From Oasisia sp. SBJ-2009 (lineage: Eukaryota > Annelida > Polychaeta > Sabellida > Siboglinidae): a stretch of DNA of 64,000 bases. Where the stretch lies: NCBI GenBank assembly GCA_964017155.1, contig OZ024857.1, forward strand, positions 39,082,641 to 39,146,640, read 5' to 3'. A program made the position numbers and the translations under genes. Below the pieces are notes generated by a model that worked only from the letters and a program-made list of their open reading frames with translations, was not told the DNA's origin and made no database searches. Positions 45,401 to 59,203 of this stretch are shown piece after piece. Position 1 is the stretch's first letter; every line of letters starts with the position of its first letter.

Positions 45401-48400
45401 TTTATGTGGGCATTGTTCCGAACCTAAAGACTAACATTTACAGTAATTCCAGCGACCTAGGCAGGGTCACATGACTTCCCACGTGATAGCTAATTGGTAT
45501 AAAATGCAGCGGCACTGTTGCCGCTGTCCCCAGTTCGAATTTCGAAGACAAAGGTAACCACATATTGACATTCGTTATTGAGTTTTATGCTACTTGTATT
45601 TGTCTAATTTTGTCTCAATACTTTTTTTGAGTGGTTACTGCTCTTCGATATATTTAGTGTTCATAGCATTGGCAGCTATGTTTGAGGTTCCCACCCACCT
45701 GCCCCAGCTACACCTGTGTGTGTGATATTTGTTTGATATGTTGGAGAAGAAAAATTATAATCTTATTTGTATCAGGGGTTTTGGGGCACTGTGACGCTTT
45801 CCCCTTGTTTCAACATGTATCTATATGTGGTGGTTGGCTTCACCCACCTTTGCTGTTTAGGTTTACTTTCGTATTATAATTATTTGGCATAATACACAAC
45901 ATTTACATTGTATCTGGATTTTTATGAATTATGTGGATTGTGTTATTATGTGTATATATGTTTGGCTAAATACAAGCTCTTTTACAAACACATATATGCG
46001 TTGTCATTTACAGCAAACGAGTCACGATTCCGTATAAACAAGGAGCATTGTCCCACATAAAGTAGCTATAACGGGACTAGTTCAACTGTCAAACTTAATT
46101 AGTAGCTATAATGGGAATATAAAGTAGCTATAACGGGAAGTAGCTATAGTGGCCAAGTACCTTGGTATGTACATCGACGCAAACCTAAAATGGGATGAAC
46201 ACATTAACATCATGATCCCTAAAATGTTATCCAAGATAAAAATCCTAAGATCTCTACGTAAAATAGTACCACCTGACATTCTTATGCAATTGTATAATGC
46301 GATAGTTCAACCACACTTTGACTATGGAGATGTAATCTACAATTCAGCCTCAATAACAACCAAAACAAGTTTACAAAAACTACAAACAAGAGCTGCTAGA
46401 CTCATATAGGGATCTAGTCCTAGTGAAAAGAGAAATGCTATGTCAAAAACACCATGCTGGTTGTGACTACAGCAAAGAAGGAATTTTAACAAAATTGTGT
46501 TTTTGTGGACAAGTGTATAAATGGATTAGCACCACAATATTTGTGTGATATGCTTACATCAAAATAGTCATTCATACAATACAAGAAATGCCTTTCAGCT
46601 GAAACTACCCAAAACTAGAAGTGTCTACTACCAACACAGTTTTAACTTGTCTGGCTTGAAAATAACAGCCCTTCTGTCCCTACCTTCAAGAGAACCCTCC
46701 ACAAACATGTGAGTGCTAAACCACCTATTTATAATGCACATTGTTCTTATCTGTTTCATGTATGTTAACATTATTTTATTTGAATTTTACATATATACAT
46801 AATTCTTTGTATTTTGTGTACCAGGTATGTATTTATTTATTGTCATCTTTTTTTATTTATTCTCTGTATGTATATATCATCACATGTTGTATGATTTGTG
46901 AATGGCATGGCCATTGAAAACAGTGTAAACTAAGAATGTCAGAGCAAAAATGTAATTACCAAAAGACCGAAGGACCGACCGATGGACTGACGGACTGACG
47001 GACTGACGGATAGACCGACCGACCGACCAAGAATAACAGACTGGATGCTGTTGTTGCAGATGTAACAGAGTCTGGCCTTTTGTCACTATCCTGCAATTTC
47101 CTTGTGCTTTTTGGACATCATCTGCTGTTCTTACTGCAGATGATGTACTGTTCTTTCCTCCTTGTGTTTTTACAGATTGCACATTGCCAGAAACACCAAG
47201 ATTTTGTCTAATAACCAATCCTCCTCCTCTTTGATAGAATTTTTCACGTCTCTGTTCTCGTTATGAATTGTGCACATCAAAGGTGAGGGTTTCTGAATGT
47301 TGAGTTTTATGAAAGTTTATTATTTTATAAACACCATTTTCCATTAACCTGACAAATGATATTTATGTTTCACCAAATAAGTCACCTACGATACAATTTC
47401 TTCCCAGGCTTGGCTACATCGATACATTGTGACAAGCTGAACACACCCACTTTGAACCTTGCTCGTGTGACACCTTCAAGAAGGCCCCAGGCCTCCTATT
47501 TGACCAGTTTCGTTTGCAGACATGGCCCTCGGCCAATGTCATATCTAATTACAACATATCATTGATTGAACATCCGATTCAGCTGCTTGTCACCAAATAA
47601 CCTATTATCTTTAGCTGCTTGAATAAACTGATACGCCAGATCGACCCTCTGGCCCTGCATCATGACAATGCCACACCCTGTAAAGTTGCTACCCAAATAA
47701 GGATGTCTCTAATATCTAACAAACATGTCCATGTGACATTAATACAACTGGAGAACAATAATTGTCTATCTTTGTTATCTCTTTTGGAATATTTCTAATT
47801 GTCATAATTCAACAATAAATTGCCAAGGAAACACATTGTATAGTTGTTTCCTTGTTTATATGAATATATTTATTTCAGGTAAAAACCCATAGTTGATACA
47901 AATAATGATAATAAAACCATGTTATATTCATCACATTAATACTGTTATAAACACTCTGAAATATTAAGTCAATTTTTGTGTGTGGCAAATTAGCATGACA
48001 AAAAAAATCTAGCCATCTACTGGCTATTACAGAGTGCTGAACTAACATAAGAAGGATATCAACAAACTATCTATCAAATTATTAAGATACATTTTGTCTG
48101 GAAGTTGTGACATCACATCTCTTAAATATTAGGAATATATAATTTCCATTACTCTGAAAATGCTTGACCCAAAATTATTATTATGAACATATTTCTGGTT
48201 TTGTCAGTTTTTATTAGGTCATGTTTTTATCACAAAATATCACAGAAATGAGTAAAAATCCTGGAAATGTGTCATTGCTCAAGGTTTCTATGTTTTTGCT
48301 TGAAATGATGAGTGTGGCCCGTGTTGCAGCGACATAAATCTCTAGCTGACGTCTGTGTGTGCGCGTCCTAATACTGTCAGAGCTTCACAAAATTAATAAC

Positions 48401-50195
48401 AAGACACTGCACCTTGCCACAGGGGAATTACAATCTACATCCTGGCCAACCAATATGGCCGACATCATCATCTTGCCCACGCTTATGGGATTATAGGGCC
48501 ATAAAGCGACCCTCATCTATACGTCTGCTGACAACATAGGATCTCTCCCACACATAAATGGTGGGATTTTCTCAGAGAAATTTGCAAGTGCAAGCAATAA
48601 CGAGACGACACATGCACACATTAAAGCAGACAGAGTTTGAAGGCATGCGGAAAAATGCAATTTTTTTGTGTAGGCACAATTTATACTTTGTTAACTCTGG
48701 TGATCTTGGGAAATCTGGAGAGTATACCGGTTCTATGTATTCAAGTATATGTAAATGGAAACAAGACTCATTGTTAATGTTTTACCTTTTTGTCTGTGTG
48801 TCCAATGGTAGTGAGGTATGTCGACATCAACACAGGGATCATCCCAATGCTGAAGTACCTCAGCTCGGTTGTTTGTGAGCGAAAGAAGTCAAACAACTGG
48901 TGGCAGACAGGCGCAACCACCTGGAACCAGGACACATATTTCAACAGTTGCTAACAGGAAACCCACGGTTGTATCTTTTCGAGTACATTTACCTCTCAAG
49001 ATTGTTTTGATTTTTTTCGTATACTATGATTATTGGGTAACCAAGAAATTCATGTACTTTCAAAAATGATAGTCTCTGTTAGTTTGGATTCAGACATTAT
49101 GTTATCACAATGAAAGCAACACTCAAGAGTTTCTTACAATCTAGAAAAACTAATCCAAATATTTACTACTTACACACGTAAACAAGATAGAAAACAGATA
49201 GTTTTAAGTCTTAATATGGTTAAATGCAATGTAAGCTGCATTAATTTAGTAATAACTATTTCTACCAGTGACATTTTCTGACAAACCACAAACTTCTCAA
49301 CACAGTAATATCACTCGTGTAACATATTAATTAATTACTGATTATTAATTATTCAGAGTTTTTAACATCTGTAGTTCATAAATTAATGTTTATCGCTACA
49401 TTTCACATGAACACTAACCTTATGTCTCTGAGTGTTGGGAGGGAACCCATCAGAGAGTTAAGATTAGTGCCTGAATTATACAATCTGTAAGGCATTATTA
49501 ATTATTCAGGTTACCATTCAACAAAACAGCCAATGTGACATGGTTAATTTAACTTAATCACTGATGCATTTGAACACTCAGTAAGCACCATTAATTAATT
49601 GCAGCTGAAATTAATCTTCTTCTGCACAGAATGAAATACAGAAATTAGAATCTCTTGTGGGGAATGGGCACAATAAAGTCTGTAAAAAATGAAATTATGG
49701 CAAAATAAACAACTACGTTCAGTGTTTGTATTGTTATGAATGGTTTTCATTACAACCATTTGAATTTCATGTTAAAGCTATATATGTAATTAATTTTAAG
49801 AACATATTCAGAACTTTTCCATCACAAATACATCTAAGTTTAACATTGATATTTCATATGTCAATTAGTATTATTTCTGCAGTATATTTACTGTGAAAAT
49901 AGTTTAAAATAGGAATTAATAAAACTAAGCATAAATAACTGGCTTGCTGATTGGCATCACCTTTCATTTTCTGTTCACAATTCTGTTTAATATTAATAAC
50001 ATCTTATTTGAATATAAATAATATCCACACATCTCACTACTGTTCATTATGATTTCTCATATATGCAATTATTATGTAAATATATATTTTGCAATCTCAT
50101 CAATTGCAATCTCATCAATATATATATATATATATATATATACATATTTACATATATATACATCACACACACATATATTATATATATATATATAT

Positions 50196-50247
<52 letters not shown>

Positions 50248-53200
50248 TTGAAATAAAATATGACAGTGTTATGACTGGCATATATTACATAAATTATTGA
50301 CTGATACATATATTTAATGATGAGTGAGAACCTTCTAGTACTTCCAGCGAACAAAGTCCTACATTGGATTAAGCGAATCTGCTGACAACTGGATGTCTGC
50401 AGGAAACTGTTTGGTTGTTACAAGGTGCTAATTAGCAGGAGAACAAGTTGCGAACTTCACGACTCTCCAATTAACACATTCAACAAGCGTCTGTGTTAGG
50501 TTTGACACCGCATGTGTTAGCATTGATGCACCCTTCCCCGGTGTGTTATGTGCACTCACACGTGTTAGCAGCACCGAATGACATACAATATCACTGATAT
50601 CCCGCTGCATTGTCAGTCCTGATCGGAACTGTAGAGGGCGCTAATGATGGGTCACGCTGTTTACTTTTCTTCACACCTGTAGAGCGATGTGAATGTCTAG
50701 TATTCTCTTCTGACAATGCAATATCAAATTGGGAAACTGACTCTGAACATAGCCAAATGTGGAATAGGTTCAGTCGTTCCCATCAGGGAAAAAGAATATT
50801 TAAGGTCCGGAAACATCTTTCTTGGTATCTTTCTAAGAATAGTATATTAAAAACAAATAATGTAAAATCCTGTTGCGTTTCAATGATATATCTACTATGT
50901 TGTAATAACTATTTCTGTGGTTTATTATTTCAATGGTGCCTTTACTGTGATTTCGTGGTTGCTCATTGATATCTTTCATTAAAAAAGTAAATATCTCTAA
51001 ATAACAATTGTTGCGCTTTCTGATATACGTCGCCAATAATTTGGTAGTTTAGAGATGAACCAGTTGCAAGTAGATACAAACATCACAGCAAACTCACCTG
51101 ATCTGAGGCATCATTCTCAAAGAGATTGTAGAGGGCGCTGGCCAAGTCTCGCTTCTGTATGATGCCAATGCCATACTGTTTCAGTTCGTTCTGTGGCAAC
51201 ACCTATAACGACAAATAACAGAAAATTAAGTTTTTCATATTTTGCTTCAAAATGTCTTGATATTTTAGTAAAATGATGTCTTGCAATGTTATTATATAAA
51301 TACATTTTAGTAGATGGTACATGTCTGTAAACATGTCCGTAAATTAAATTTTGCGCTCATGTGTATAAATAACATGTACAGGTGTATTATTATTATAACG
51401 GTCTGAACTGTTTTCCCCAGCTTTCTTCTGAACTCTTCTCTTTTATTGTGCAATGCATTTCATCTTGCAACTGTTCTAGCTTTGACTCAGGAAATCTTAG
51501 CTTTTGTTCATGTTCATATTGTAATCCCTCTTTTCACTTGTTCATGTTGTTATTCCTCTTTGCACTGGTTCATGTTGTTATTCCTCTTTTTACAGGTTCA
51601 TGTTGTTATTACTCTTTGCATTGGTTCGTGTTGTTATTCCTCTTTTCACTGGTTCATGTTGTTATTCCTCTTTGCACTGGTTCATGTTGTTATTCCTCTT
51701 TTCACAGGTTCATGTTGTTATTCCTCTTTTCACTGGTTCATGTTGTTATTCCTCTTTTCATTGGTTCGTGTTGTTATTCCTCTTTGCACTGGTTCATGTT
51801 GTTATTCCTGTGTTCACTGGTTTATGTTGTTATTCCTCTACCTAGGCTTTATATCCGCTTGTTTTGGCATTGAAATGGGAACCAATTTATGTCTCATTTA
51901 TTTTCAAGAAACTTAATTGCATGGAATGTTTATAAAAAACATAGTTATATTACCAATCTCAAATGGTATTAGTTTGTTAGTTGCACTTTAATTTTGTAGC
52001 AATACAATGGCAAATCTGTGTTGCTTCAATAGCTTAGGTCCATGGCTAAAATTAATATTGTTGGCACAGTTCCAGGCTTAAGAACTCGACATCATCCATA
52101 TTTTCCCATTAGAACTACTCTACTTCAAAGAACATTTCTTTTAAAAAAAGAGCAAAAAAACCACAAGCCAAACAAAGAGATTTATATGGCAATGGTTTCT
52201 AGTTTTTTCTAGCCTGTTCAGAGAAGTTCAAATACATCGTTCACTTAGTGCTGCAGCAACAACTGCATATAGAACAATGTCAGAAGTTAAATTTTCTATT
52301 CCAAACTGACCTCGTAAAATATCATTGAACCCTATGAAACACGTTGCCCACTGAACCAGGTGTAGATGGAACTGGTTATGTTATGGGACGTCCATGTTGA
52401 CATCATTCTACTTGTTTATTGGCTGCTTTTACTCAAGCCTCTGAAAAAGGTCAGTTTTCACATTACAGGAAATGTAAATTGTTAGTAATTGTAGCAATTG
52501 TAGTAACTCTTTCAAATGAATTATCACACAAATTGCCTTTCGTTTCACTTTAATAGAAATTCATCAAGAGTTGCCATTCATGACATGTCATCCCTGTGAT
52601 GACTTGTCACTTATCATCATGTGGCAACTCATGACATGTCATCCGTGTGATGACTTGTGATATGTCATCACATGATGACTCATGACATCAGTAATGTCTA
52701 AATAAGTATAGTTCCTATATGACTGTCATAACAAGTGCAAGAGATTCCTGTGTGACATGGAATGCACCTCACGCTGTAGAGCTGTGTTTGGCCAGTGACT
52801 GTGATCACCTGGGCACATTGACATGTGTCACACTGACACGGTGTCCTGTGACAACATCTATACAGTTGACAGGTGCCTAGGTACTGACTGACCAGTAGTA
52901 GAGGCCCAGAGATCTCAAACAAAAATAACTTTCTTTTCTAAAGAATTATCATTGTGAGCATCCTAATTAATTGTCATGGCATGATGTTGGAAATGGGTTT
53001 TTGGTGCATGCTGCATCTATGTGCAGTAATTGTGGTATGCCTGAACTATTCCTAGAGAAATCAAGATGGTTTTTGAATGACCAGATCAGCTAACAGTGTG
53101 ACGTAAACCACATGGAGAAATATGGTCTACCCTAAGGATCATATATCTGACACAAGAAACACTGACTGCTTCAATATAAAACATTTACAGCCAGTCAATT

Positions 53201-56200
53201 CTTGGCTGGCTGTAAATTTTTATATTTAAAGATCGTAACTTATATAAAAGATTATAAATTGATTCTTGATTAACATTTGTGATACTATTATTTTCAAATA
53301 ACCCATGTGCTATCAGTGAATATGTAGATCATAATTATGTTTTACAGTTTAAAAGTGCAATGATTTGTTAATGTAATAGCATAAAATATACAAATGTTTC
53401 TATTTTATTCTGGCATCCTGGCATACCGTACGAGTGCCAAATTGTTTATATTTTAATGTGGTATACATGTTTCATTCAAATGTTTCAACTAAAATATCAT
53501 GTCCACATGTCTGATGTAAATAATTTGCCTGAAATAATAAAAAATTGTTAATAACTGATTATTTGGAAATCTTATTCATCTCCAACATTGGTGACTGTGC
53601 ATATTTATTCAATATATTATATAATAATTATGTTCAACAGATAGTTAGAGTTATGGTATAAATTGTTATTATAACTGGTTACCAAACCCTGCTCATGAAA
53701 GCAGCAACAGTAGTACTGTGTGCGTGCGTGCATGCGTGCGTGCGAGCATGCGTGCATGTGTGTAAGCTGATCGATGTGTCGCTCACTGAAACTCTGTACT
53801 CACTAATTACAGGTAGCCAGACGTAGTTGCTCTGACCAAATGCTTCCATCAACACCTGACAGAGGTGGGACTGGGCATTTAGACCCGAGGCGCTAGCCTT
53901 TCCAGGCATCCACACACACTCGGTGGCTAATCACGCCAGTGTCATGCATGCATGTAGTGGGCAGTGTGCTTCACTTGACTCGTTACTTGCAGAATTAATG
54001 GGCTCCAGACATGTTGGCACTTCACTGTGACCGGTGTGAATACGTGTTAAGTTGTTAATTATCACTGTCCAGGGAGACGTTAACAGCGATTAACTTCTCG
54101 GTGCAAGTCTCACTTGTATAAATGATATGTAGGGTATTCAGTACTATTCACATTTCTTTTATGCTGTCAAATACCAATTTATTTAGGCAACATTTATGAT
54201 ATAATTTTTCTACTTAGATATCAATTCATCATTATCCTCAAATCTCTGGGTTATACACAAAATTAAACTCACATCAGCTTGGGATTCCAGGATAAAGTTT
54301 AGATCTATTTAGTTACATGTTTGTGATTGCTTTCCTAGAGGCCTGTCTCTGCAGAGGAAACATAGAACAGAGCATGGTTCACTCTCCTTCAGATGTTTTT
54401 TCTTATTGCAGAGATTAGTTTTAAAAGACCAATGGTGACATAAGGCTATTACATGCTGCCTTTGGTTTGTTGAGTCATAAGTGTGTATCAGTTAATATTA
54501 ATGATATACTATATTTATATATAATATGATATATATACTACTAATATACAACAATAACATGTTTTTATTTGGATTTATCACATCTGTAACTATTAATAAT
54601 ATTTTATCCAAATTTTACAATGTTATTGTCACATGCAGACATGCTGCTTCTTGTAGGATGGAATAAACATCAGTCTTATTGCATCATATCAGTGAAACAG
54701 TAAACTAAACTTGAAATAATGTTATGATGTGTTGCGTTTTCAACATGATGTGATCATCATCACACCAAATAAACAGCCATTTACACATTATCTTGTGATC
54801 GGAACACAAGATTATATGATTTCAGAGTGTCAACTTACTTTAATGCTAACTTGTGGAGTTTCATTGATGAATTCAATTACAGTGTATTATGCACATTGCT
54901 GTCACCTGCTGGAATGGATCCCACAGGAAAGATGACATTTCAATTTACTCATGCACAGAATGCCTGTGTAGTGCTGATTGAAATTTGAATAATCCACTAG
55001 CACTACACTCAGCAATGCCTGGATCTACACAGCAATGATTCAACAATGAATATTTCTTCAAAGACAAAATCTGATGTCACTGTCACTATTCTACGCGAGC
55101 CACTTCCTCTGAAAGATGAAACTGCCTGTCTATCGGATGTGGCGTGTCCACGTCTGATGGGATGTTCTTACAACACCATAAACAGCCTAAGGATATTTAT
55201 TTGCTCTGCTTCTTAGAGCCTACTAGAGACATGTCATGTCATGTCATGTCATGTCATGTCATGTCATGTCATGTCATGTCATGTCATGTCATGTCATGTC
55301 ATGTCATGTCATGTCATGTCATGTCATGTCATGTCATGTCATGTCATGTCATGTCATGTCATGTCATGTCATGTCATGTCATGTCATGTCATGTCATGTC
55401 ATGTCATGTCATGTCATGTCATGTCATGTCATGTCATGTCATGTCATGTCATGTCATCAAGGCACCAGGACTGCCCCAGATGTTCCAACAGTGACGGGTA
55501 TAAACCAGGACAGATCAGGAATTTTACGTCATGATTTTTACTGTCTGAGCTTTTTGTATGATTTTCTTAAATAAAAACTAACCATTAGCAGTTACAGTCA
55601 AGAATATTATGGCAGCAGCATACTAGAATAACATTGCTGGAGACAGTGTAATTTACACTGCAGTGTCCCTGTGATAGAATGCCTGACCTTATTAATGATT
55701 AATGTACCTCTTCCCAATTCCACAAGTCAGAGATTACTACATAATTTGACACGATGCTCTCAAAAACATGACAATACCTGGTAGAAGTGTCAGTCTAACC
55801 AATTTTTTTACTGAACCGTGGTAACAATTAATTACGAGAAACTAAATAAAACTTTGCTTAGATGTGAACTCACGTCACAGTGGATATGAAGTACAACTTT
55901 TTAGATGTTCTATAAAACAAGTCAACAAATTATTTTATGATCAATATGAAAACAATTGAGGAGTGAAAATTAAAGAGCATTGTTTATTTGCATTACTATA
56001 TAGATACTATATTGTCAATCAAACCACACATTATTTTTGTACTTCTTTCACAACATGTTACAGTGGCTGAGGGGAGTGTGGACACCAACTGGAAGAGCCT
56101 TGATGTTGCTTGTAAACAGCCACACCCAGGATGTCAACTTCCTGCACTCATCAGTAATACAAGGTATCTGGTACCAGGTATTCCAACAACTGCAATATTT

Positions 56201-59011
56201 ACCAGGTACTTAGTATTCAAACAATTTGCCAGGCCTGTCAAAAGAGCAGCTACAGTAATTTGATTGTTATGTCACATAGTCTCAGTATATTTATCATTAT
56301 GTGTGTTTCTTCTGGTGTATATTTGTATTTTAGGATTTTAATGTATAGAAAGCACCACGAACAATTTGAAATTTGATGTGGCGCTATATTAAATAAAATA
56401 TATTATTATATTATTATTAGCACATGGTGTATTTAAAATATTTTGCGAATGATCCAAGTGAAATACTAACACACACTGATGTCACACAGTGTGACACAAT
56501 TTATACAATGTTCACCATACATTACCTTACATTACCTGACAATAATGATACTACCCCATGAACACAATAAAAGAACTACGAACACACAACTCAAACAATC
56601 TTGTGTACATTCAACACAATACACATTTATGAAAACCCAACCAATTTTGAACCAAATACAAAGCCATGAACACTGAATATTGTACACAGTATGTTCACCA
56701 TCATTACCATTTGAACTTATAACGATAAAACATATATTTTTTGACAAATTATATACCACATAAGTGTATTATGTGATGTTACATGATTATTTGACATGTC
56801 CAAAATAGTGCAGAGACAAAATAAAAAAATACTATTTAATTACACTGTTTGAAAAAGATTGAATTGGCATGAACATTTTACATGAATAAACAGCACATTA
56901 CCTAGCCTCGTTACAGACTAGAGGTGATATATCACATCCATGATGGCAGCTACCATAAATCACTAGGACTCCATGATGGTATGGCAGCATCCCCATCGTG
57001 CTAAATAATTACCACTAGGGCCTGCAGTAATATGAGAAAGACACATTGTAGGCCATCAATTCTCCTTTCAGTATTACACTATGTAAAAGCAAGCAGACCT
57101 TGTTAATCAAGTCATCTTTCATCTTCTATCACAATAAATCTACTTTGGTCTGAGTAGTAATTTTTAAAAGAACCTGTCCTAGTGCACACAGTTGTATGGA
57201 CACATCCATCATCCACTGTTTATAATACAATCTTACAAATAAATACATAATTAGGATTTAACAAGTTTGAAAATGTAGCACTTCAGTTGAATGAGTAAAA
57301 CAATATCAGAGTGGATTATTCCCAATTTGTGTGTATGTGGTAAAATGCCCTATAATATGTATTTCGTGCACTGTCTGATAGAATAAGACATAGAACCGAA
57401 TGCAAGTAACCTGCTAGAGCCTGTATAGTAATTCAATTTCCCAAGCTGGCATTTTACACTGCAACTCATCAATACTTCATATTTGTGGTTTGACCTGTCA
57501 CCAGGCACCAAGTGTCGCCACCTAGTAGACAAGTTAATATCACTGTTATATGCCACCTGGTGAGCAACACAACAACTACTGAACCATGTTACCATGATTA
57601 CTTCCATGACAATGTGGTGCAGACTATATAGACCTTCAGATTGACACTAGCCTTTGTTGGTCTGGAAATATTGATGGGTGGATAAGTTGCCAATTGTAAT
57701 AGACAACAGAATATGCAACATATTAGATAAATGAAAAGGAATGTTTTTATTTCACCCATACATGTCAAAATAATAATAATAGGAATACATAAATTTATTA
57801 TTATGTATACAGTATAATGTATGACAATGGAATAACAAAGAGGAAGGGTCAGGAGACTCCTCTAAGACAATTGTAGTCGCTATCTGGCAATCTTTGTGGA
57901 AAATTAACAACATCACCCATATCAAATTATTCCAAAAATACATTAAATGAATGTTAACATATATGTAGAGTAGCTTACATAATCATTGAGTTTGTCTTTA
58001 TGGCACTGTTTATGTGTTTAATAAATTTGACTGGTAGTTGTTAGTTCTTAATTTTACATACAAAAAGTTAAAAAAGTAAAGCTTAACATAATTGGCAAAT
58101 CTTTGTGAACTGTTTGAACTAAGACTTTCTTTGACTATATCTGGGATGTGGCAAAAGTGGCTAATTATACCTAAGGCATAATTACATTCTTGTGTGATGC
58201 ATTGTAATACCTGTGTAGCTTGAGTAAAGTAAATGATTGATGACTGCTCATTCTGACCTACTGGTGGTCCTCTGGGTGACCTTAATAGGAAGGTTCACAA
58301 GTACAAGTACATCAACTCAATATCCTGCATTATGAATGGAATGTAAACATTGGTTTGAGCAACACACAACCTCATCTAGGAGGGAGCATTATAACAGTAC
58401 AGCTGTACAGCTATTCATTATTTTACTGACAAATGTCAAGTCACAGTACATTGTTCAGCTCTGCAGTGCACATTTGGTAGTGTCAGGGATCGTAGAGTCA
58501 AAACATGGCACAGGTATATTCAATTGTGCAGCTCCAATATGATGCATTACCTGCATTTGTGCAACCAAAATATAGAATGCCCTCTCTGCAATTGGGTAAC
58601 CCAAATATAATACATTATCAAATGTGGTATATTATCTACAAACACGCTCTAACCATAATGTACTGATCAATTAATGTTGTATTATTCTTCATTCATACAA
58701 CATAGCAACACTATTTTACCTGTTCTAAACATTAACATTAACTTAGGTATTAAGACATAATTTTATTCATTCAATAAAACTGGCAATTGTTTTAGTGAAA
58801 TGGCTGTTTTATGTATTACAAATGAAGAAACATATCCACAAATGGTTTGGTTGTGTATATGTGAGCTGTGATATATTTGATGTTTTGAAAAAATAGCAGT
58901 TCAGAACAGAATGTTATTTAATTTCGGTGAAATATGCAATAGATAAGAATATTTTAAAGGCAGAACTGGAGGGATATATATATATAATGTATATATATAT
59001 ATATGTGTGTG

Positions 59012-59054
<43 letters not shown>

Positions 59055-59129
59055 ATATATATATAGAGAGGGAGGGAGGGAGGGAGGGAGGGAGGGAGGG
59101 AGGGAGGGAGGGAGGAGAGAGAGAGAGAG

Positions 59130-59203
<74 letters not shown>

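Larger units (their letters stand above)
43983..46154. mobile_element. Nested DNA-transposon cluster with TAGCTATAACGGG terminal repeats
   Basis: The outer ends are inverted copies: 43983-44014 (GGTCCGTTATAGCTACTTCC...) against the reverse complement of 46124-46154, about 26 of 31 alike. The same word in either orientation recurs at 44651, 45241, 46062 and 46101. Inside lie a LINE 3' end (minus), a MULE-like transposase relic flanked by 38-bp inverted repeats, and a 0.6-kb segment between 95-bp direct repeats. No clear target-site duplication was found at the outer ends. Confidence 0.6.

Noticed and set aside
45276..46061. Canonical LTR retrotransposon
   Set aside because: Direct repeats do not begin TG or end CA, no primer-binding site was recognised, and there are no gag/pol frames.
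51382..51916. Two 156-163 codon hydrophobic frames resembling membrane proteins
   Set aside because: Encoded by a 28-bp minisatellite; apparent membrane segments are repeat artefacts.
55144..55574. Open frames of MSCHV repeats
   Set aside because: Consequence of (ATGTC)45; all three frames are open by arithmetic.
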